From contig NZ_BAYA01000010.1 in NCBI RefSeq assembly GCF_000685015.1, forward strand, positions 1 to 64,000: DNA of 64,000 nucleotides, written 5' to 3'. Source of the DNA: Paraburkholderia bannensis NBRC 103871. Lineage in GTDB: Bacteria; Pseudomonadota; Gammaproteobacteria; Burkholderiales; Burkholderiaceae. Both the position numbers and the translations under genes were made by a program. The notes beneath the pieces are model-generated. The model was given only the letters and a program-made list of their open reading frames with translations, was not told the DNA's origin and ran no database searches. Shown piece after piece: positions 33,998 to 43,218 of the stretch; the first letter of the stretch is position 1; every line of letters starts with the position of its first letter.

Positions 33998-34909
33998 ATG
34001 GATTTTCATGGCATCGACTTGAACCTGCTGGTGGCCTTCGACGCGTTGATGCGCGAGCGCAACGTGACGCGCGCTGCCGCGCAGATCGGCGTCAGCCAGC
34101 CGGCCATGAGTGCGGCGTTGTCGCGGCTGCGCACGCTGCTCGGCGACCCGCTGTTTATACGGAGTGCCAACGGACTCCTGCCGACAGCGCGCGCCCGCGA
34201 CCTGGCCGATCCGATCGCGCAGGCGCTACGCCAGATCGAAACGACGCTTGTCGGCACGCGCGCATTCGCACCTGGCGAAGCGGCGCTCACGGTCAACGTG
34301 GGGTTGTCGGACTATCCGGCCTTCGTGCTGTTGCCTGCGTTGCTGGAAGCGGTTGCGCAGGAAGCGCCGGGCATGGCGATCAACGTGCAGGCCTTCAATG
34401 ACCGCGACGATGCGGTGGATCTGCTCGATGCCGGCGCCATCGACGTGGCCGTCGGCGTGCCGCCCACCCACCCGGAAAGCCGGATCCTGACGCGCCCGAT
34501 CCTGCGCGATGAGTTCGTCACGATTGTCGCCAGCACTCAACCTGCGGCACGACGCGGGATGAACATGGCGACGTATCTGTCCTTGTCCCACGCACTGGTG
34601 TCGCCCGAGGGGCAGCGGCATGGCCTGGTCGACCAGGCATTGGCGCAACAAGGCAAACAGCGCAAGCTCGCGCTTACGCTGCCGCAAATGTTCGCCGTTC
34701 CGGCTGTCGTTGCGCGCACAACCATGACGGCCACGCTCATGAAACGGGTCGCGCTCAATTCGCCCGCCATCGACAAACTGGCTCTGTTCCCACCGCCCAT
34801 CGCCCTGCCGGAGATCGTCTTCCACCTCATCTGGCATCGACGCACCGACGGTGATTCCGCACAACAGTGGCTGCGGGCGCAAATCGAATCCGTCGCCGCT
34901 GCGCTATGA
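33998..34909 (+). CDS. LysR-family transcriptional regulator
   Basis: A 303-residue regulator of the NodD/LinR-like LysR group. The N-terminus is MDFHGIDLNLLVAFDALMRE, the HTH covers about 20-45 (VTRAAAQIGVSQPAMSAALS), and the effector domain runs from 90. It is divergent from the SnoaL-like gene with a shared inverted repeat that almost touches its own start codon, as in autoregulated LysR pairs. The effector is probably the substrate or product of that enzyme. Confidence 0.92.
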   Translation: MDFHGIDLNLLVAFDALMRERNVTRAAAQIGVSQPAMSAALSRLRTLLGDPLFIRSANGLLPTARARDLADPIAQALRQIETTLVGTRAFAPGEAALTVNVGLSDYPAFVLLPALLEAVAQEAPGMAINVQAFNDRDDAVDLLDAGAIDVAVGVPPTHPESRILTRPILRDEFVTIVASTQPAARRGMNMATYLSLSHALVSPEGQRHGLVDQALAQQGKQRKLALTLPQMFAVPAVVARTTMTATLMKRVALNSPAIDKLALFPPPIALPEIVFHLIWHRRTDGDSAQQWLRAQIESVAAAL

Positions 34910-35025
34910 CGCGCCGCCACGCGACTGGCGCGGCCATCAGCGGCATTTGACGACTTCATGGCGGGCGCGCGCCCGATGCCAGGCAACAGCCTGACTTTCG
35001 AACGCGCGATGCTGCCTGCCAGCCT

Positions 35026-36087
35026 TTATCGACGTGGCACGCCGTCACGCCATTCACCCCAGTGCGTCACGATATCCTGCACCAGCGGATTGCCCGCAAG
35101 GTACAGGTTGTCGATCGCGATGGCGAAACCGCCCTGGGATGCGTAGTTCAGCAGATTGTCCGCGCTCGATTGCCCTGCATACGGACGGTCGAAGTCCGAT
35201 CCCGCACGCAGCACCGCGACTCGATTGAGGTCGACGCGATGCGTCGCCGCCGCGCGCGACAGCGCCTCGTAAGTGGCGTTGTCTTCCTGCTGCGTCGTGC
35301 AATAGGTGCCCTTGCCGTCGGTCAGGATCTTCGTCCATTGCCGCGCGCGTTCGCCGATGTCGGTACCCGACCACCAGGTGTCGCCCGCCAGCGTATCGCA
35401 CTGGATCACGGTTGGCGGGCGGTTCGCCGGCGCATAGGTGTATTTGGCTCGCGCCGCCTGTGCCTGCGCGCCGTCGCTTAGCGTCACGTTGCGCGACAGC
35501 GCGAACGCTGCGTTCGAGAGCGCCGGATTGAGCTGAAAGACTTCGGTGCGATAGTCGAGCGGCGGCTTCTGCGTCGGCCCGGTAGTGTTGATGCCGAGAT
35601 AACCGGTGTTCCAGCCGGACGGAATTTCGCGCCCGTCGATTTCCCATTGAACGCCGAAGTCGACCAGCCAGTTCGCCCAGGCAGCGGAGCCCACCGTCCC
35701 TTGCGCCGGATCGATACCGGCAATGCCCGCGACCATGAAATACGTATGCCGCAAATCGAAACGCGGCGAGAACGCCAGCGCCATGATCGACGCTGCTGCA
35801 TTCGCATGCCCCATGCCGGTCGTCATTACACAGATGTCCTGACGATTGCAGTGCACAGCCGGATAGTCGGGGGACAGCCCCGCGACGGTGATGTCCTGCC
35901 ACGGGCCGAGATGATCGAGCCAGACCTGGCCTTCCGGGCCGAACATCGACACGATCATCACCTTGACCTGGCGGCCATGCGATGCACCGCCCTCGCTAAA
36001 ACTGTCGTCGGCGTGCGCCATGACTGGTGCAACGGCACCCGCCACGAGCAGCGACGAAATCACTGCACCAAAAACACGATCGAGCAT
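35026..36087 (-). CDS. Purine nucleoside permease family protein (NUP)
   Basis: A 353-residue exported protein of the NUP family, named for yeast purine nucleoside permease but fold-related to nucleoside phosphorylases. Residues 1-24 are a signal peptide (ending APVMAHA). Family segments include VMIVSMFGPEGQVWLDHLGP, GMGHANAAASIMALAFSP and WEIDGREIPSGWNTGYLGIN. It is probably periplasmic and binds or processes nucleosides; it is not a classical membrane transporter. ATG at 36087 with AGGTGGGG upstream is preferred to GTG at 36099. It stands alone. Confidence 0.88.
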   Translation of the reverse strand: MLDRVFGAVISSLLVAGAVAPVMAHADDSFSEGGASHGRQVKVMIVSMFGPEGQVWLDHLGPWQDITVAGLSPDYPAVHCNRQDICVMTTGMGHANAAASIMALAFSPRFDLRHTYFMVAGIAGIDPAQGTVGSAAWANWLVDFGVQWEIDGREIPSGWNTGYLGINTTGPTQKPPLDYRTEVFQLNPALSNAAFALSRNVTLSDGAQAQAARAKYTYAPANRPPTVIQCDTLAGDTWWSGTDIGERARQWTKILTDGKGTYCTTQQEDNATYEALSRAAATHRVDLNRVAVLRAGSDFDRPYAGQSSADNLLNYASQGGFAIAIDNLYLAGNPLVQDIVTHWGEWRDGVPRR

Positions 36088-36326
36088 AAGAGACCCCACC
36101 TGTCAGGTAAGAACTGCGGTTGCGAAACGTGAATCGCGTGCCGTGTTGTCGACGGAACCCGTCTATTTTTATCGGCGTGCAGCGTGGGGCCTGGGCGTGA
36201 GCCATTCAGGCGACGCCAGTATAAGCGGAGAAAAAATTCCATTGGCAAGCGGTGAACGCGCGCCAAATAGACGTGAATGGAATATCCCGTGGACGCCGGG
36301 TGTTATCTGTGAAAAAGGAGATTCTC

Positions 36327-37172
36327 ATGCACATCGACACGGCGATCCGGCGAACCACCGTCACGACCTCGCACGGTTCCATTGCCATCCAGGAAAACGG
36401 TGCAGGCGCAACGACCGTCCTGTTCATTCACGGCAATTCGTCCTGTGGCGACGTTTTTCAACATCAACTGCGGGGATCACTCGCGCGCAGTCACAGGCTG
36501 ATTGCACTCGACCTGCCTGGACACGGCCAATCGGACAATGCACTTGATCCGTCGCGTACCTATTCACGCAGCGGTTTCGCCGATGCGGCCGTGGAACTGC
36601 TTCACGAATTGGGCATCAGCGAAGCGGTGGTTGTGGGCTGGTCGCTCGGTGGGCATATCGGCATCGACATGCTGACGCGTTTTCAGGGCATGCGAGGGCT
36701 GATGATCGTGGGCGCGCCGCCGGTCGGCCGCGACACTATGCGTGAAGGTTTCATGGGTTTGCCGCAGACAGGCGCGGCTGGCCGAAAAACTCTCTCCGAC
36801 GCCGACATCGACGGCTTCATGCAGGCGACATTCGGCGAGCGTCCGGCGTTCCTGCGGTATGCGATCCTGCGCTCGGATGGACGCTTTCGCGAGCATCTTT
36901 TCCAGGCAATGCGCGCCGACGATTACGCCGACGATTACACCGATCAACGCACGACCGTCAAAAACAGCGCCGTGTCGATTGCCGTGCTAAACGGCGCCGA
37001 CGACCAGGTGATCAATCTCGACTACGTGGATCGCGTGGCGTACGGCAATCTCTGGGAGGGCCGTTGCCATCGCATTGCAGGATCGGGACATGCGCCGTTC
37101 TGGCAGCAAGCGCAGCGATTCGATCGCCTCCTCGCGCGCTTTCTCGATGACGTGACGCCGAAGCTCGACTAG
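36327..37172 (+). CDS. Alpha/beta-fold hydrolase
   Basis: A 281-residue soluble hydrolase. The oxyanion motif is LFIHGNSSCGDVF, the nucleophile elbow VVGWSLGGH (Ser106), the acid residue lies in NGADDQVI and the histidine in GSGHAPFWQQ. The strong ribosome binding site AAGGAG six bases before ATG 36327 fixes the start. The fold covers esterases, lipases, haloperoxidases and dienelactone hydrolases; no feature picks one. Its stop overlaps that of the convergent next gene by four bases. Confidence 0.9.
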   Translation: MHIDTAIRRTTVTTSHGSIAIQENGAGATTVLFIHGNSSCGDVFQHQLRGSLARSHRLIALDLPGHGQSDNALDPSRTYSRSGFADAAVELLHELGISEAVVVGWSLGGHIGIDMLTRFQGMRGLMIVGAPPVGRDTMREGFMGLPQTGAAGRKTLSDADIDGFMQATFGERPAFLRYAILRSDGRFREHLFQAMRADDYADDYTDQRTTVKNSAVSIAVLNGADDQVINLDYVDRVAYGNLWEGRCHRIAGSGHAPFWQQAQRFDRLLARFLDDVTPKLD

Positions 37173-37576
37173 AAGTTGACGCGCGACGACGCTTCCAGAT
37201 GCGCCTCGCCCTCGGCGATCATTTCAGCGGCTATTTCCAGCACTTCCGCGAGCCGGCCAAGAATTTCGTCGTGCCACTCCATGCCGTCGTCGAGCAATGG
37301 CGGCTTCGCCAGGTGCTCGATGAGCGAGTTGGCCGTTTCGAGGAACGGCACGGCACCGTGGTAGCAACGCGCCGCCAGCATGGCCTCGTTGACGGCATCT
37401 TTGAGCGCATCCTCGTAGGCGGCGGTGTGTCCCGTCGACTGTTCGTGCAGCGCTTCGTGAAGCGCATCGATACGCGACGGCGCATGCGATTCCAGGTCGC
37501 GCGTCCTGTGTTGCAGGCTCGCGTAACGGGCGCGCAGCGCGGTTTCGCTCGGGTTCAGGTTTGACGACTCTTCCAT
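37169..37576 (-). CDS. Hypothetical helical protein, 135 residues
   Basis: Not recognised. The protein is acidic and almost wholly helical in pattern, with leucine/alanine heptad-like spacing (RIDALHEALHEQSTGHTAAY, LGRLAEVLEIAAEMIAEGEA), so a coiled coil or four-helix bundle is likely. No signal peptide or membrane span is visible. It converges with the hydrolase gene with a four-base overlap of stops. It is probably real because codon use is normal across its full length. Confidence 0.65.
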   Translation of the reverse strand: MEESSNLNPSETALRARYASLQHRTRDLESHAPSRIDALHEALHEQSTGHTAAYEDALKDAVNEAMLAARCYHGAVPFLETANSLIEHLAKPPLLDDGMEWHDEILGRLAEVLEIAAEMIAEGEAHLEASSRVNF

Positions 37577-38029
37577 GGATTGCAGATCGGTGATTCGCGT
37601 TGATTCGCGGTAATTCGGTGTTGGCGCGCTATCTTACTGCGGACTGCACGCCGACCGGTCGTTCTGTTTGTATCGGCGTCGCTATGCCACCGGTTCGACG
37701 CACACCCAGCGCAAGTCGACCCACACCCAACGGGGCACGCACATCAGGCCCCGATCTTACAAAGATTCGCGACGGAAGACTCCGGTAAGGCGACTGGAAT
37801 GGAGTTGTCATGCCCGCTCCTCGATATCGTCTGCGCATTGGTGGCTCATTGAGGCCTTCGCGACGCCTTACTCACTGGGCATTCTCCACACGGTTGCGCA
37901 CGCCGTCGCACGTCCATGACAGGAAAACTTTAAGGGGCCCAGTTTATTTTGTACGCTGTTGGAAACAGGCGGGCAATAGCGAATAGCGCCGCGTGCGGCG
38001 CAACACCCGCCACTGGGAAGGAGCCACTC
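37577..38029. other. Intergenic region upstream of kup, 450 bp
   Basis: It contains an imperfect 21-base direct repeat near 37695-37736 (CGACSCACACCCARCG core) and, close to kup, the A+T-rich stretch around 37925-37955 that is a plausible promoter. No gene or recognised riboswitch was seen. Confidence 0.5.
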
Positions 38030-39943
38030 ATGGAACCGTCTTCAGCCCCGCAATCGAGCGCCCACGGCGGCACCATCGACGCCTCGATGGCCAAGCTCGC
38101 GCTGGCCGCCATCGGCATCGTATTCGGCGATATCGGCACCAGTCCGCTCTACACGATGAGCACCGTTTTCGACTCGGGGCACGGCCTCGTGCTCAACCGC
38201 GCCAATGTGCTGGGCGTGGTGTCGCTCATCATCTGGTCGTTGATGATCGTGGTGACGCTCAAGTACGTGACGCTCATCATGCGCGCCCACAACCACGGCG
38301 AGGGCGGCATCATGGCGCTGCTGGCGCTGGCGTCCAGTTCGGTGATGGATCGCCCGCGCCTGCGCAACGGGCTGCTGCTCGCGGGCGTGTTCGGCGCGGC
38401 GCTGTTCTATGGCGACGGCGTCATTACGCCGGCCATTTCGGTGCTCAGCGCAGTCGAGGGCCTGGAAGTGGCGGAGCCGCTCCTCAAGCCCTATGTCGTG
38501 CCGATTGCACTGGGCGTGCTGGTGGCCCTGTTCCTCGTGCAGCGGCGCGGCACGGCGGGGATCGGCGCGGTATTCGGGCCGGTGATGGTGCTGTGGTTTG
38601 GCGTGATTGCGGTGTCGGGCGTGCTCAATATCGGCCAGGCACCGGCGATCCTCGACGCATTCAACCCGTTCGTGGGCCTCGCATTCCTGATCCGCAACGG
38701 CTGGGTAGCGTTCGTTTCGCTGGGCGCGGTCGTGCTGGCGCTGACCGGCGCGGAGGCGCTGTACGCCGACATGGGCCACTTCGGCGCGCCGCCGATCCGC
38801 CTGTCGTGGTTCGCGCTGGTGCTGCCCGCGCTGGCGCTCAATTACCTCGGCCAGGGTGCGTTGCTGCTGTCCAGCCCCAAGGCGGTCGACAACCCCTTCT
38901 TCCACCTGTTCCCGTCGATGGCGTTGTTCCCGATGGTGCTGCTAGCCACGATGGCGACGGTGATCGCTTCGCAGGCCGTGATCAGCGGCGCGTTTTCGAT
39001 GACGCGGCAAGCGATGCAACTGGGCTTCATGCCGCGCATGGGCATCGTGCACACTTCCGAGCGCGAAGTCGGCCAGATCTACGTACCCGCCATCAACTGG
39101 CTGCTCTTGATCGCGGTCGTGGCGGCGGTGCTGGGCTTCGGCTCGTCCACCGCGCTGGGTTCGGCGTACGGAATCGCCGTAACGGGCACCATGATGATCA
39201 CCACCTTCCTCACGTTTTACGTGGTGCGCTACGCATGGCGCTATAACTGGGCGCTGTGCGTATTCGCCACTGGATTTTTCTTCGCCATCGACGTCACGTT
39301 TTTCGCGGCCAACCTGCTCAAGTTCGTCGATGGCGGCTGGTTCCCGCTGCTGCTCGGCGCCATCATGTTTATCATCATGTCCACCTGGTACCGTGGCCGC
39401 GCGCTGATGGTCGAAGAGGCTCGCGGCCATGCGGGCACGCAGCCGCTGGCGCGCTACCTCGACGGCCTGTTTGCGGGCAAGACGATCCGCGTGCCGGGCA
39501 CCGCGGTGTTCCTCAACATCGACGCCAACGCCGTGCCGCACGCGCTCGTCAACAACCTGGAGCACAACCATGTGCTGCACGAACGCGCGCTGTTCGTCCA
39601 TGTGAAGAACCTGGACGTGCCCTATGTGCCGCAAGACCAGCGTGTGACGATCACGCCGCTGGGCCACAACTGCCACTGCGTCGTGGTGGCCTACGGCTTC
39701 AAGGACGAGGCGAACCTGCCCCAGGCGCTGCGCGACTGCGAGCCTAAGGGCCTCGTGATCGATCCGGCGCAGGTGTCCTGGTTCCTCAGTCATGCGACCG
39801 TGGTGGCGACCGGCGGCAAAGGCATGCCGGTGTGGCGCGAACAGCTGTTCAGCGTGATGGTGCACAACATCGGCAATATCGCGGCCTATTTCAAGCTGAC
39901 CGCGAACCGCGTGATCGAACTGGGTTCGCGGGTGGAGATTTAA
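38030..39943 (+). CDS. kup: Low-affinity potassium transporter Kup
   Basis: A 637-residue KUP/HAK/KT-family potassium:proton symporter with twelve membrane helices and a C-terminal cytoplasmic domain. The signature GIVFGDIGTSPLYTMSTVF is near residue 30; GALFYGDGVITPAISVLSAVEGL and ALTGAEALYADMGHFG follow. Kup is the constitutive potassium uptake system in E. coli and is favoured at low pH. ATG at 38030 has AAGGAG six bases upstream. It is monocistronic; dinB follows under its own promoter. Confidence 0.95.
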   Translation: MEPSSAPQSSAHGGTIDASMAKLALAAIGIVFGDIGTSPLYTMSTVFDSGHGLVLNRANVLGVVSLIIWSLMIVVTLKYVTLIMRAHNHGEGGIMALLALASSSVMDRPRLRNGLLLAGVFGAALFYGDGVITPAISVLSAVEGLEVAEPLLKPYVVPIALGVLVALFLVQRRGTAGIGAVFGPVMVLWFGVIAVSGVLNIGQAPAILDAFNPFVGLAFLIRNGWVAFVSLGAVVLALTGAEALYADMGHFGAPPIRLSWFALVLPALALNYLGQGALLLSSPKAVDNPFFHLFPSMALFPMVLLATMATVIASQAVISGAFSMTRQAMQLGFMPRMGIVHTSEREVGQIYVPAINWLLLIAVVAAVLGFGSSTALGSAYGIAVTGTMMITTFLTFYVVRYAWRYNWALCVFATGFFFAIDVTFFAANLLKFVDGGWFPLLLGAIMFIIMSTWYRGRALMVEEARGHAGTQPLARYLDGLFAGKTIRVPGTAVFLNIDANAVPHALVNNLEHNHVLHERALFVHVKNLDVPYVPQDQRVTITPLGHNCHCVVVAYGFKDEANLPQALRDCEPKGLVIDPAQVSWFLSHATVVATGGKGMPVWREQLFSVMVHNIGNIAAYFKLTANRVIELGSRVEI

Positions 39944-39990
39944 GCTGGCATTCTCATGCGAGCCCAGCTAGCCGGTTCCTTGCGGTAGAA

Positions 39991-40010
39991 TACTGTAGAT
40001 ATATACAGTA
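39991..40010 (+). promoter_or_regulatory. LexA (SOS) box upstream of dinB
   Basis: TACTGTAGATATATACAGTA, a near-perfect LexA consensus (CTGT-N8-ACAG with TA flanks), 75 bases before the dinB start. Confidence 0.92.
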
Positions 40011-40084
40011 CCCGTAGTGGTGCCGCCCCAATAGCAAAACGGGGGCGCACTGCCGGGCCGGCTTCCCGATCAGCTGACTCAAGC

Positions 40085-41245
40085 GTGACCAGTCACTCAC
40101 CGCGCCGCATTGCTCACCTCGACATGGACGCCTTTTACGCGTCCGTGGAGCTTTTGCGCTATCCCGAACTGCGCGGCAAGCCCGTGGTGATCGGCGGCGG
40201 ACGCAACGCCGTGCCGGAAACCCTGCCCGACGGCACACGCCGCTTTGCGCGCCTGCGCGACTATGTGGGACGCGGCGTGGTCACGACTTCGACCTATGAG
40301 GCGCGCGCCTTCGGCGTGTTCTCCGCGATGGGCATGATGAAGGCCGCGCAACTCGCGCCCGACGCCATTCTTTTGCCCACCGACTTCGACTCGTACCGGC
40401 GCTATTCGCGCCTGTTCAAGGACGCCGTCCACACCTTCACGGATCAGATCGAAGATCGCGGCATCGACGAAATCTATATCGATCTCACCCACATCGAAGG
40501 CGAATCGAGCGAGCTGGGACGCCGGATCAAGGAGGCCGTGCATCAGGCGACCGGCCTCACGTGCTCAATCGCCATCGCGCCCAACAAGCTGCTCGCGAAA
40601 ATCGGCTCGGAACTGGACAAGCCGAACGGGCTCACGATCCTCACGATGGAGCATCTACAGACGCGTATCTGGCCGTTGCCCGCGAAAAAGGTCAATGGTA
40701 TCGGGCCGCGCGCGAACGACCGGCTGGCGAGCATCGGCATCGGCACGATTGGCGAGTTGGCCGCAGCGGATCCCGGGCTATTGCAGGAGCATTTCGGGCG
40801 GACTTACGCCGCGTGGCTGGCGCGGATCGCGCAAGGTCTCGACGAACGCGACGTCGTCGTGTCGTCGGAGCCAAAGTCCATGAGCCGCGAAACCACCTTC
40901 GAGCGCGATATGCACGTGGTGCGCGACCGCGCCACGCTCACGCCTGCACTGACGCGTCTTTGCGAGCGCGTCACCGAGGATCTTCAGCGCAAGGGTTATC
41001 GCGGCCGCACGGTGGGCCTGAAAATCAAGTTCGCCGACTTCAAGATCGTCACGCGCGATCTCTCGCTGCCGGAGCCGGTGGCCGATGCCGCGTCCATCCG
41101 GCGCGCGGTTGGCGAGTGCCTGAAACGGGTCTCGCTGGATCGACGCATTCGCCTGATTGGCGTGCGCATCGGTTCGCTCGAAGCCGCCGGGGAGACTGCG
41201 CCGGCAAAAGTGCCGACGCAGTGCGAGCTGCCGTTCGACGGCTAG
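40085..41245 (+). CDS. dinB: DNA polymerase IV (Y-family translesion polymerase)
   Basis: A 386-residue Y-family polymerase. The palm motif is IAHLDMDAFYASVELLRYPE with the metal-binding Asp residues; the second catalytic patch is GIDEIYIDLTHIEGE; the thumb helix-hairpin-helix is KKVNGIGPRANDRLASIGI; the little finger follows. The C-terminus lacks an obvious QxxLxLF clamp motif, but the tail VPTQCELPFDG carries a QCELPF that can serve. The start is GTG at 40085. The LexA box upstream places it in the SOS regulon, where it extends past lesions at the cost of fidelity. Confidence 0.95.
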   Translation: MTSHSPRRIAHLDMDAFYASVELLRYPELRGKPVVIGGGRNAVPETLPDGTRRFARLRDYVGRGVVTTSTYEARAFGVFSAMGMMKAAQLAPDAILLPTDFDSYRRYSRLFKDAVHTFTDQIEDRGIDEIYIDLTHIEGESSELGRRIKEAVHQATGLTCSIAIAPNKLLAKIGSELDKPNGLTILTMEHLQTRIWPLPAKKVNGIGPRANDRLASIGIGTIGELAAADPGLLQEHFGRTYAAWLARIAQGLDERDVVVSSEPKSMSRETTFERDMHVVRDRATLTPALTRLCERVTEDLQRKGYRGRTVGLKIKFADFKIVTRDLSLPEPVADAASIRRAVGECLKRVSLDRRIRLIGVRIGSLEAAGETAPAKVPTQCELPFDG

Positions 41246-41258
41246 CACGCTGCCGCTC

Positions 41259-41276
41259 AAACCACCAGCGTGGTTT
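41259..41276. terminator. Candidate bidirectional hairpin between dinB and aminotransferase
   Basis: AAACCAC, a four-base loop and GTGGTTT form a 7-bp stem in the convergent gap, giving A- and T-rich ends on either strand. The stem is short, so the call is tentative. Confidence 0.4.
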
Positions 41277-42402
41277 AACTCAGGCTGTCCAGCGCTTTGG
41301 CGAATTTCGCGACCGTGCCTTCGACATTGTGCAGTTTGTCCAGACCGAAAAGCCCGATACGGAAGGTCTTGAAGTCCGCCGGTTCGTCGACCTGCAAAGG
41401 CACGCCCGCCGCGATCTGCAAACCGGCATCGGCGAACTTCTTGCCCGAGCGAATGCCATCGTCGTCGGTGTAGCTGACCACGACGCCCGGCGCCTGAAAG
41501 CCTTCGGCGGCCACGCTGCGGAAGCCCTTGCCGGCTAGCAGCGCACGAATGCGCTCGCCGAGTTCGAGCTGCGCCGCTCTCACTTTTTCGAAGCCGTAGG
41601 CCTCGGTTTCCTTCATCACGTCGCGCAGCGTCGCGAGGCTGTCGGTCGGCATCGTGGCGTGATACGCGAAGCCGCCATCTTCGTAGGCTTCCATGATTTG
41701 CAGCCACTTGCGCAGGTCGCAGGCAAAGCTGGTGCTGGTCGTCGAATCGATTCTTTCGCGGGCAAGCGCGCCTAGCATCACGAGCCCGCAGCACGGCGAC
41801 GCGCTCCAGCCCTTTTGCGGCGCGCTAATGAGGATGTCGACGCCAGTGGCTTCCATGTCCACCCAGATCGTGCCGGAGGCGATGCAATCGAGCACGAACA
41901 TGCCGCCGACGGCGTGCACGGCGTCCGCGACCGCGCGCAGATACGCATCGGGCAACATCATGCCGGACGCGGTTTCGACGTGCGGTGCAAACACCAGGTC
42001 GGGTTTGTTTTGCTGGATCGCCGCGACGACTTCTTCGACGGGCGGCGGCGCATAGGCCGCCTGCCTGCCTTCTTCGACCGGACGCGCCTTCAGCACGATC
42101 GATTCGGACGGGATGCTGCCCATGTCGAATATCTGCGTCCAGCGAAAGCTGAACCAGCCATTGCGGATCACCAGGCACTTCTTGCCGGTCGCGAACTGGC
42201 GCGCCACGGCTTCCATGCCGAACGTCCCGCTGCCCGGCACGATGGCGACGGCCTTCGCGTTGTACACCTTCTTCAGCGATGCGGACAGGTCGCGCATGAC
42301 GCCCTGAAAGCGCTGCGACATGTGATTGATCGAGCGGTCGGTGTAGACCACTGAATATTCGAGGAGCCCATCGGGATCGACATTGGGAAGTAAACCTGGC
42401 AC
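41275..42402 (-). CDS. Class V PLP-dependent aminotransferase
   Basis: A 375-residue fold-type I enzyme of the alanine-glyoxylate/serine-glyoxylate/2-aminoethylphosphonate aminotransferase group. The PLP aspartate lies in GMFVLDCIASGTIW and the Schiff-base lysine in LISAPQKGWSASPCCGLV, about residue 197. The start is probably GTG at 42402 with GGAGG five bases upstream; the in-frame TTG at 42414 overlaps that site. It is likely to convert an amino acid with glyoxylate or pyruvate as acceptor. Which substrate cannot be told, and no pathway genes adjoin it. Confidence 0.9.
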   Translation of the reverse strand: MPGLLPNVDPDGLLEYSVVYTDRSINHMSQRFQGVMRDLSASLKKVYNAKAVAIVPGSGTFGMEAVARQFATGKKCLVIRNGWFSFRWTQIFDMGSIPSESIVLKARPVEEGRQAAYAPPPVEEVVAAIQQNKPDLVFAPHVETASGMMLPDAYLRAVADAVHAVGGMFVLDCIASGTIWVDMEATGVDILISAPQKGWSASPCCGLVMLGALARERIDSTTSTSFACDLRKWLQIMEAYEDGGFAYHATMPTDSLATLRDVMKETEAYGFEKVRAAQLELGERIRALLAGKGFRSVAAEGFQAPGVVVSYTDDDGIRSGKKFADAGLQIAAGVPLQVDEPADFKTFRIGLFGLDKLHNVEGTVAKFAKALDSLS

Positions 42403-42537
42403 GCTCGCCTCCAATACGGATTGAATGTTGTGAGCCGCAGTACAGACCGGCCTTTTTTGCAGCGACGAAAACCGATTCTAACGAAAGGCCGCCTGCACGT
42501 GGCAATGATGCGTTGCAGCAGCCGGATTAGCCGCGAC

Positions 42538-42969
42538 CTAGCCGTGACGCGCGGGCGGCTGCGGATTATTGGCCGGGTTCGTATCGAAGCGGCTCACGCT
42601 CTCGACGCCTGTGCCACCCTCGCCTGCCAGCGCCAGAAGGCGCGCGTACAGCCAGTCGGCGGGTTCGCGGTCGTAGACCTCCTGGCCGCTCACATACACC
42701 GTAAATGACTTCAGATACTTCGCTTTTTTCGCGGGATTCTCGATCGTATCTTTAGTCCACTGATAAAGCGGATAGTGCTGCGGGCCTGCGCGTTCCGCCT
42801 CTTGCACATAGTCGGCGAAAGCATGGTACTGGCACTTCAGCGAAGCGTCGCGCTCACGCAGAATCTCGTCGATCATGTCGCTTTGCGCACACTTTTCACG
42901 CGAACGCAATGCGTCAGCCAGTTCGGGCGTGACCGTCATGCGAACCTGGAATTGCCATGTTTCTGCCAT
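42538..42969 (-). CDS. Hypothetical protein, 143 residues
   Basis: Not recognised. The N-terminus (WQFQVRMTVTPELADALRSR) has a beta strand and helix pattern reminiscent of small ligand-binding or antitoxin-like folds, followed by charged helices with aromatic residues (YPLYQWTKDTIENPAKKAKY). The tail is Pro/Asn-rich and probably disordered. ATG at 42969 follows AGGAG by six bases and fixes the start. It is soluble and monocistronic. Confidence 0.65.
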   Translation of the reverse strand: MAETWQFQVRMTVTPELADALRSREKCAQSDMIDEILRERDASLKCQYHAFADYVQEAERAGPQHYPLYQWTKDTIENPAKKAKYLKSFTVYVSGQEVYDREPADWLYARLLALAGEGGTGVESVSRFDTNPANNPQPPARHG

Positions 42970-43218
42970 CGTTGTCTCCTGAGCCAACCCGCAGCATAGC
43001 CTTTCAGGGCGGCAAAGCCATGATTTGCGGCGAGCTTGTGCCAGCACGCGCGAGGACGATAGAATCTTCCCCGCCGAAAATAGAGTGGCAGGTTGGTATC
43101 TCCTGCGCCCACTTGCTGGGTTCTTACTACGCCGCGGCGTCAACCTTACTTTGAACAAGTCGAGGGGGCGCGCTGTGGACAAGACGCTGCGCCCTCTCAC
43201 GATGAGGAGTCTGTACCG

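Noticed and set aside
37929..38029. Potassium or c-di-AMP riboswitch before kup
   Set aside because: No conserved core of a known riboswitch was recognised, and these classes are rare in this group.
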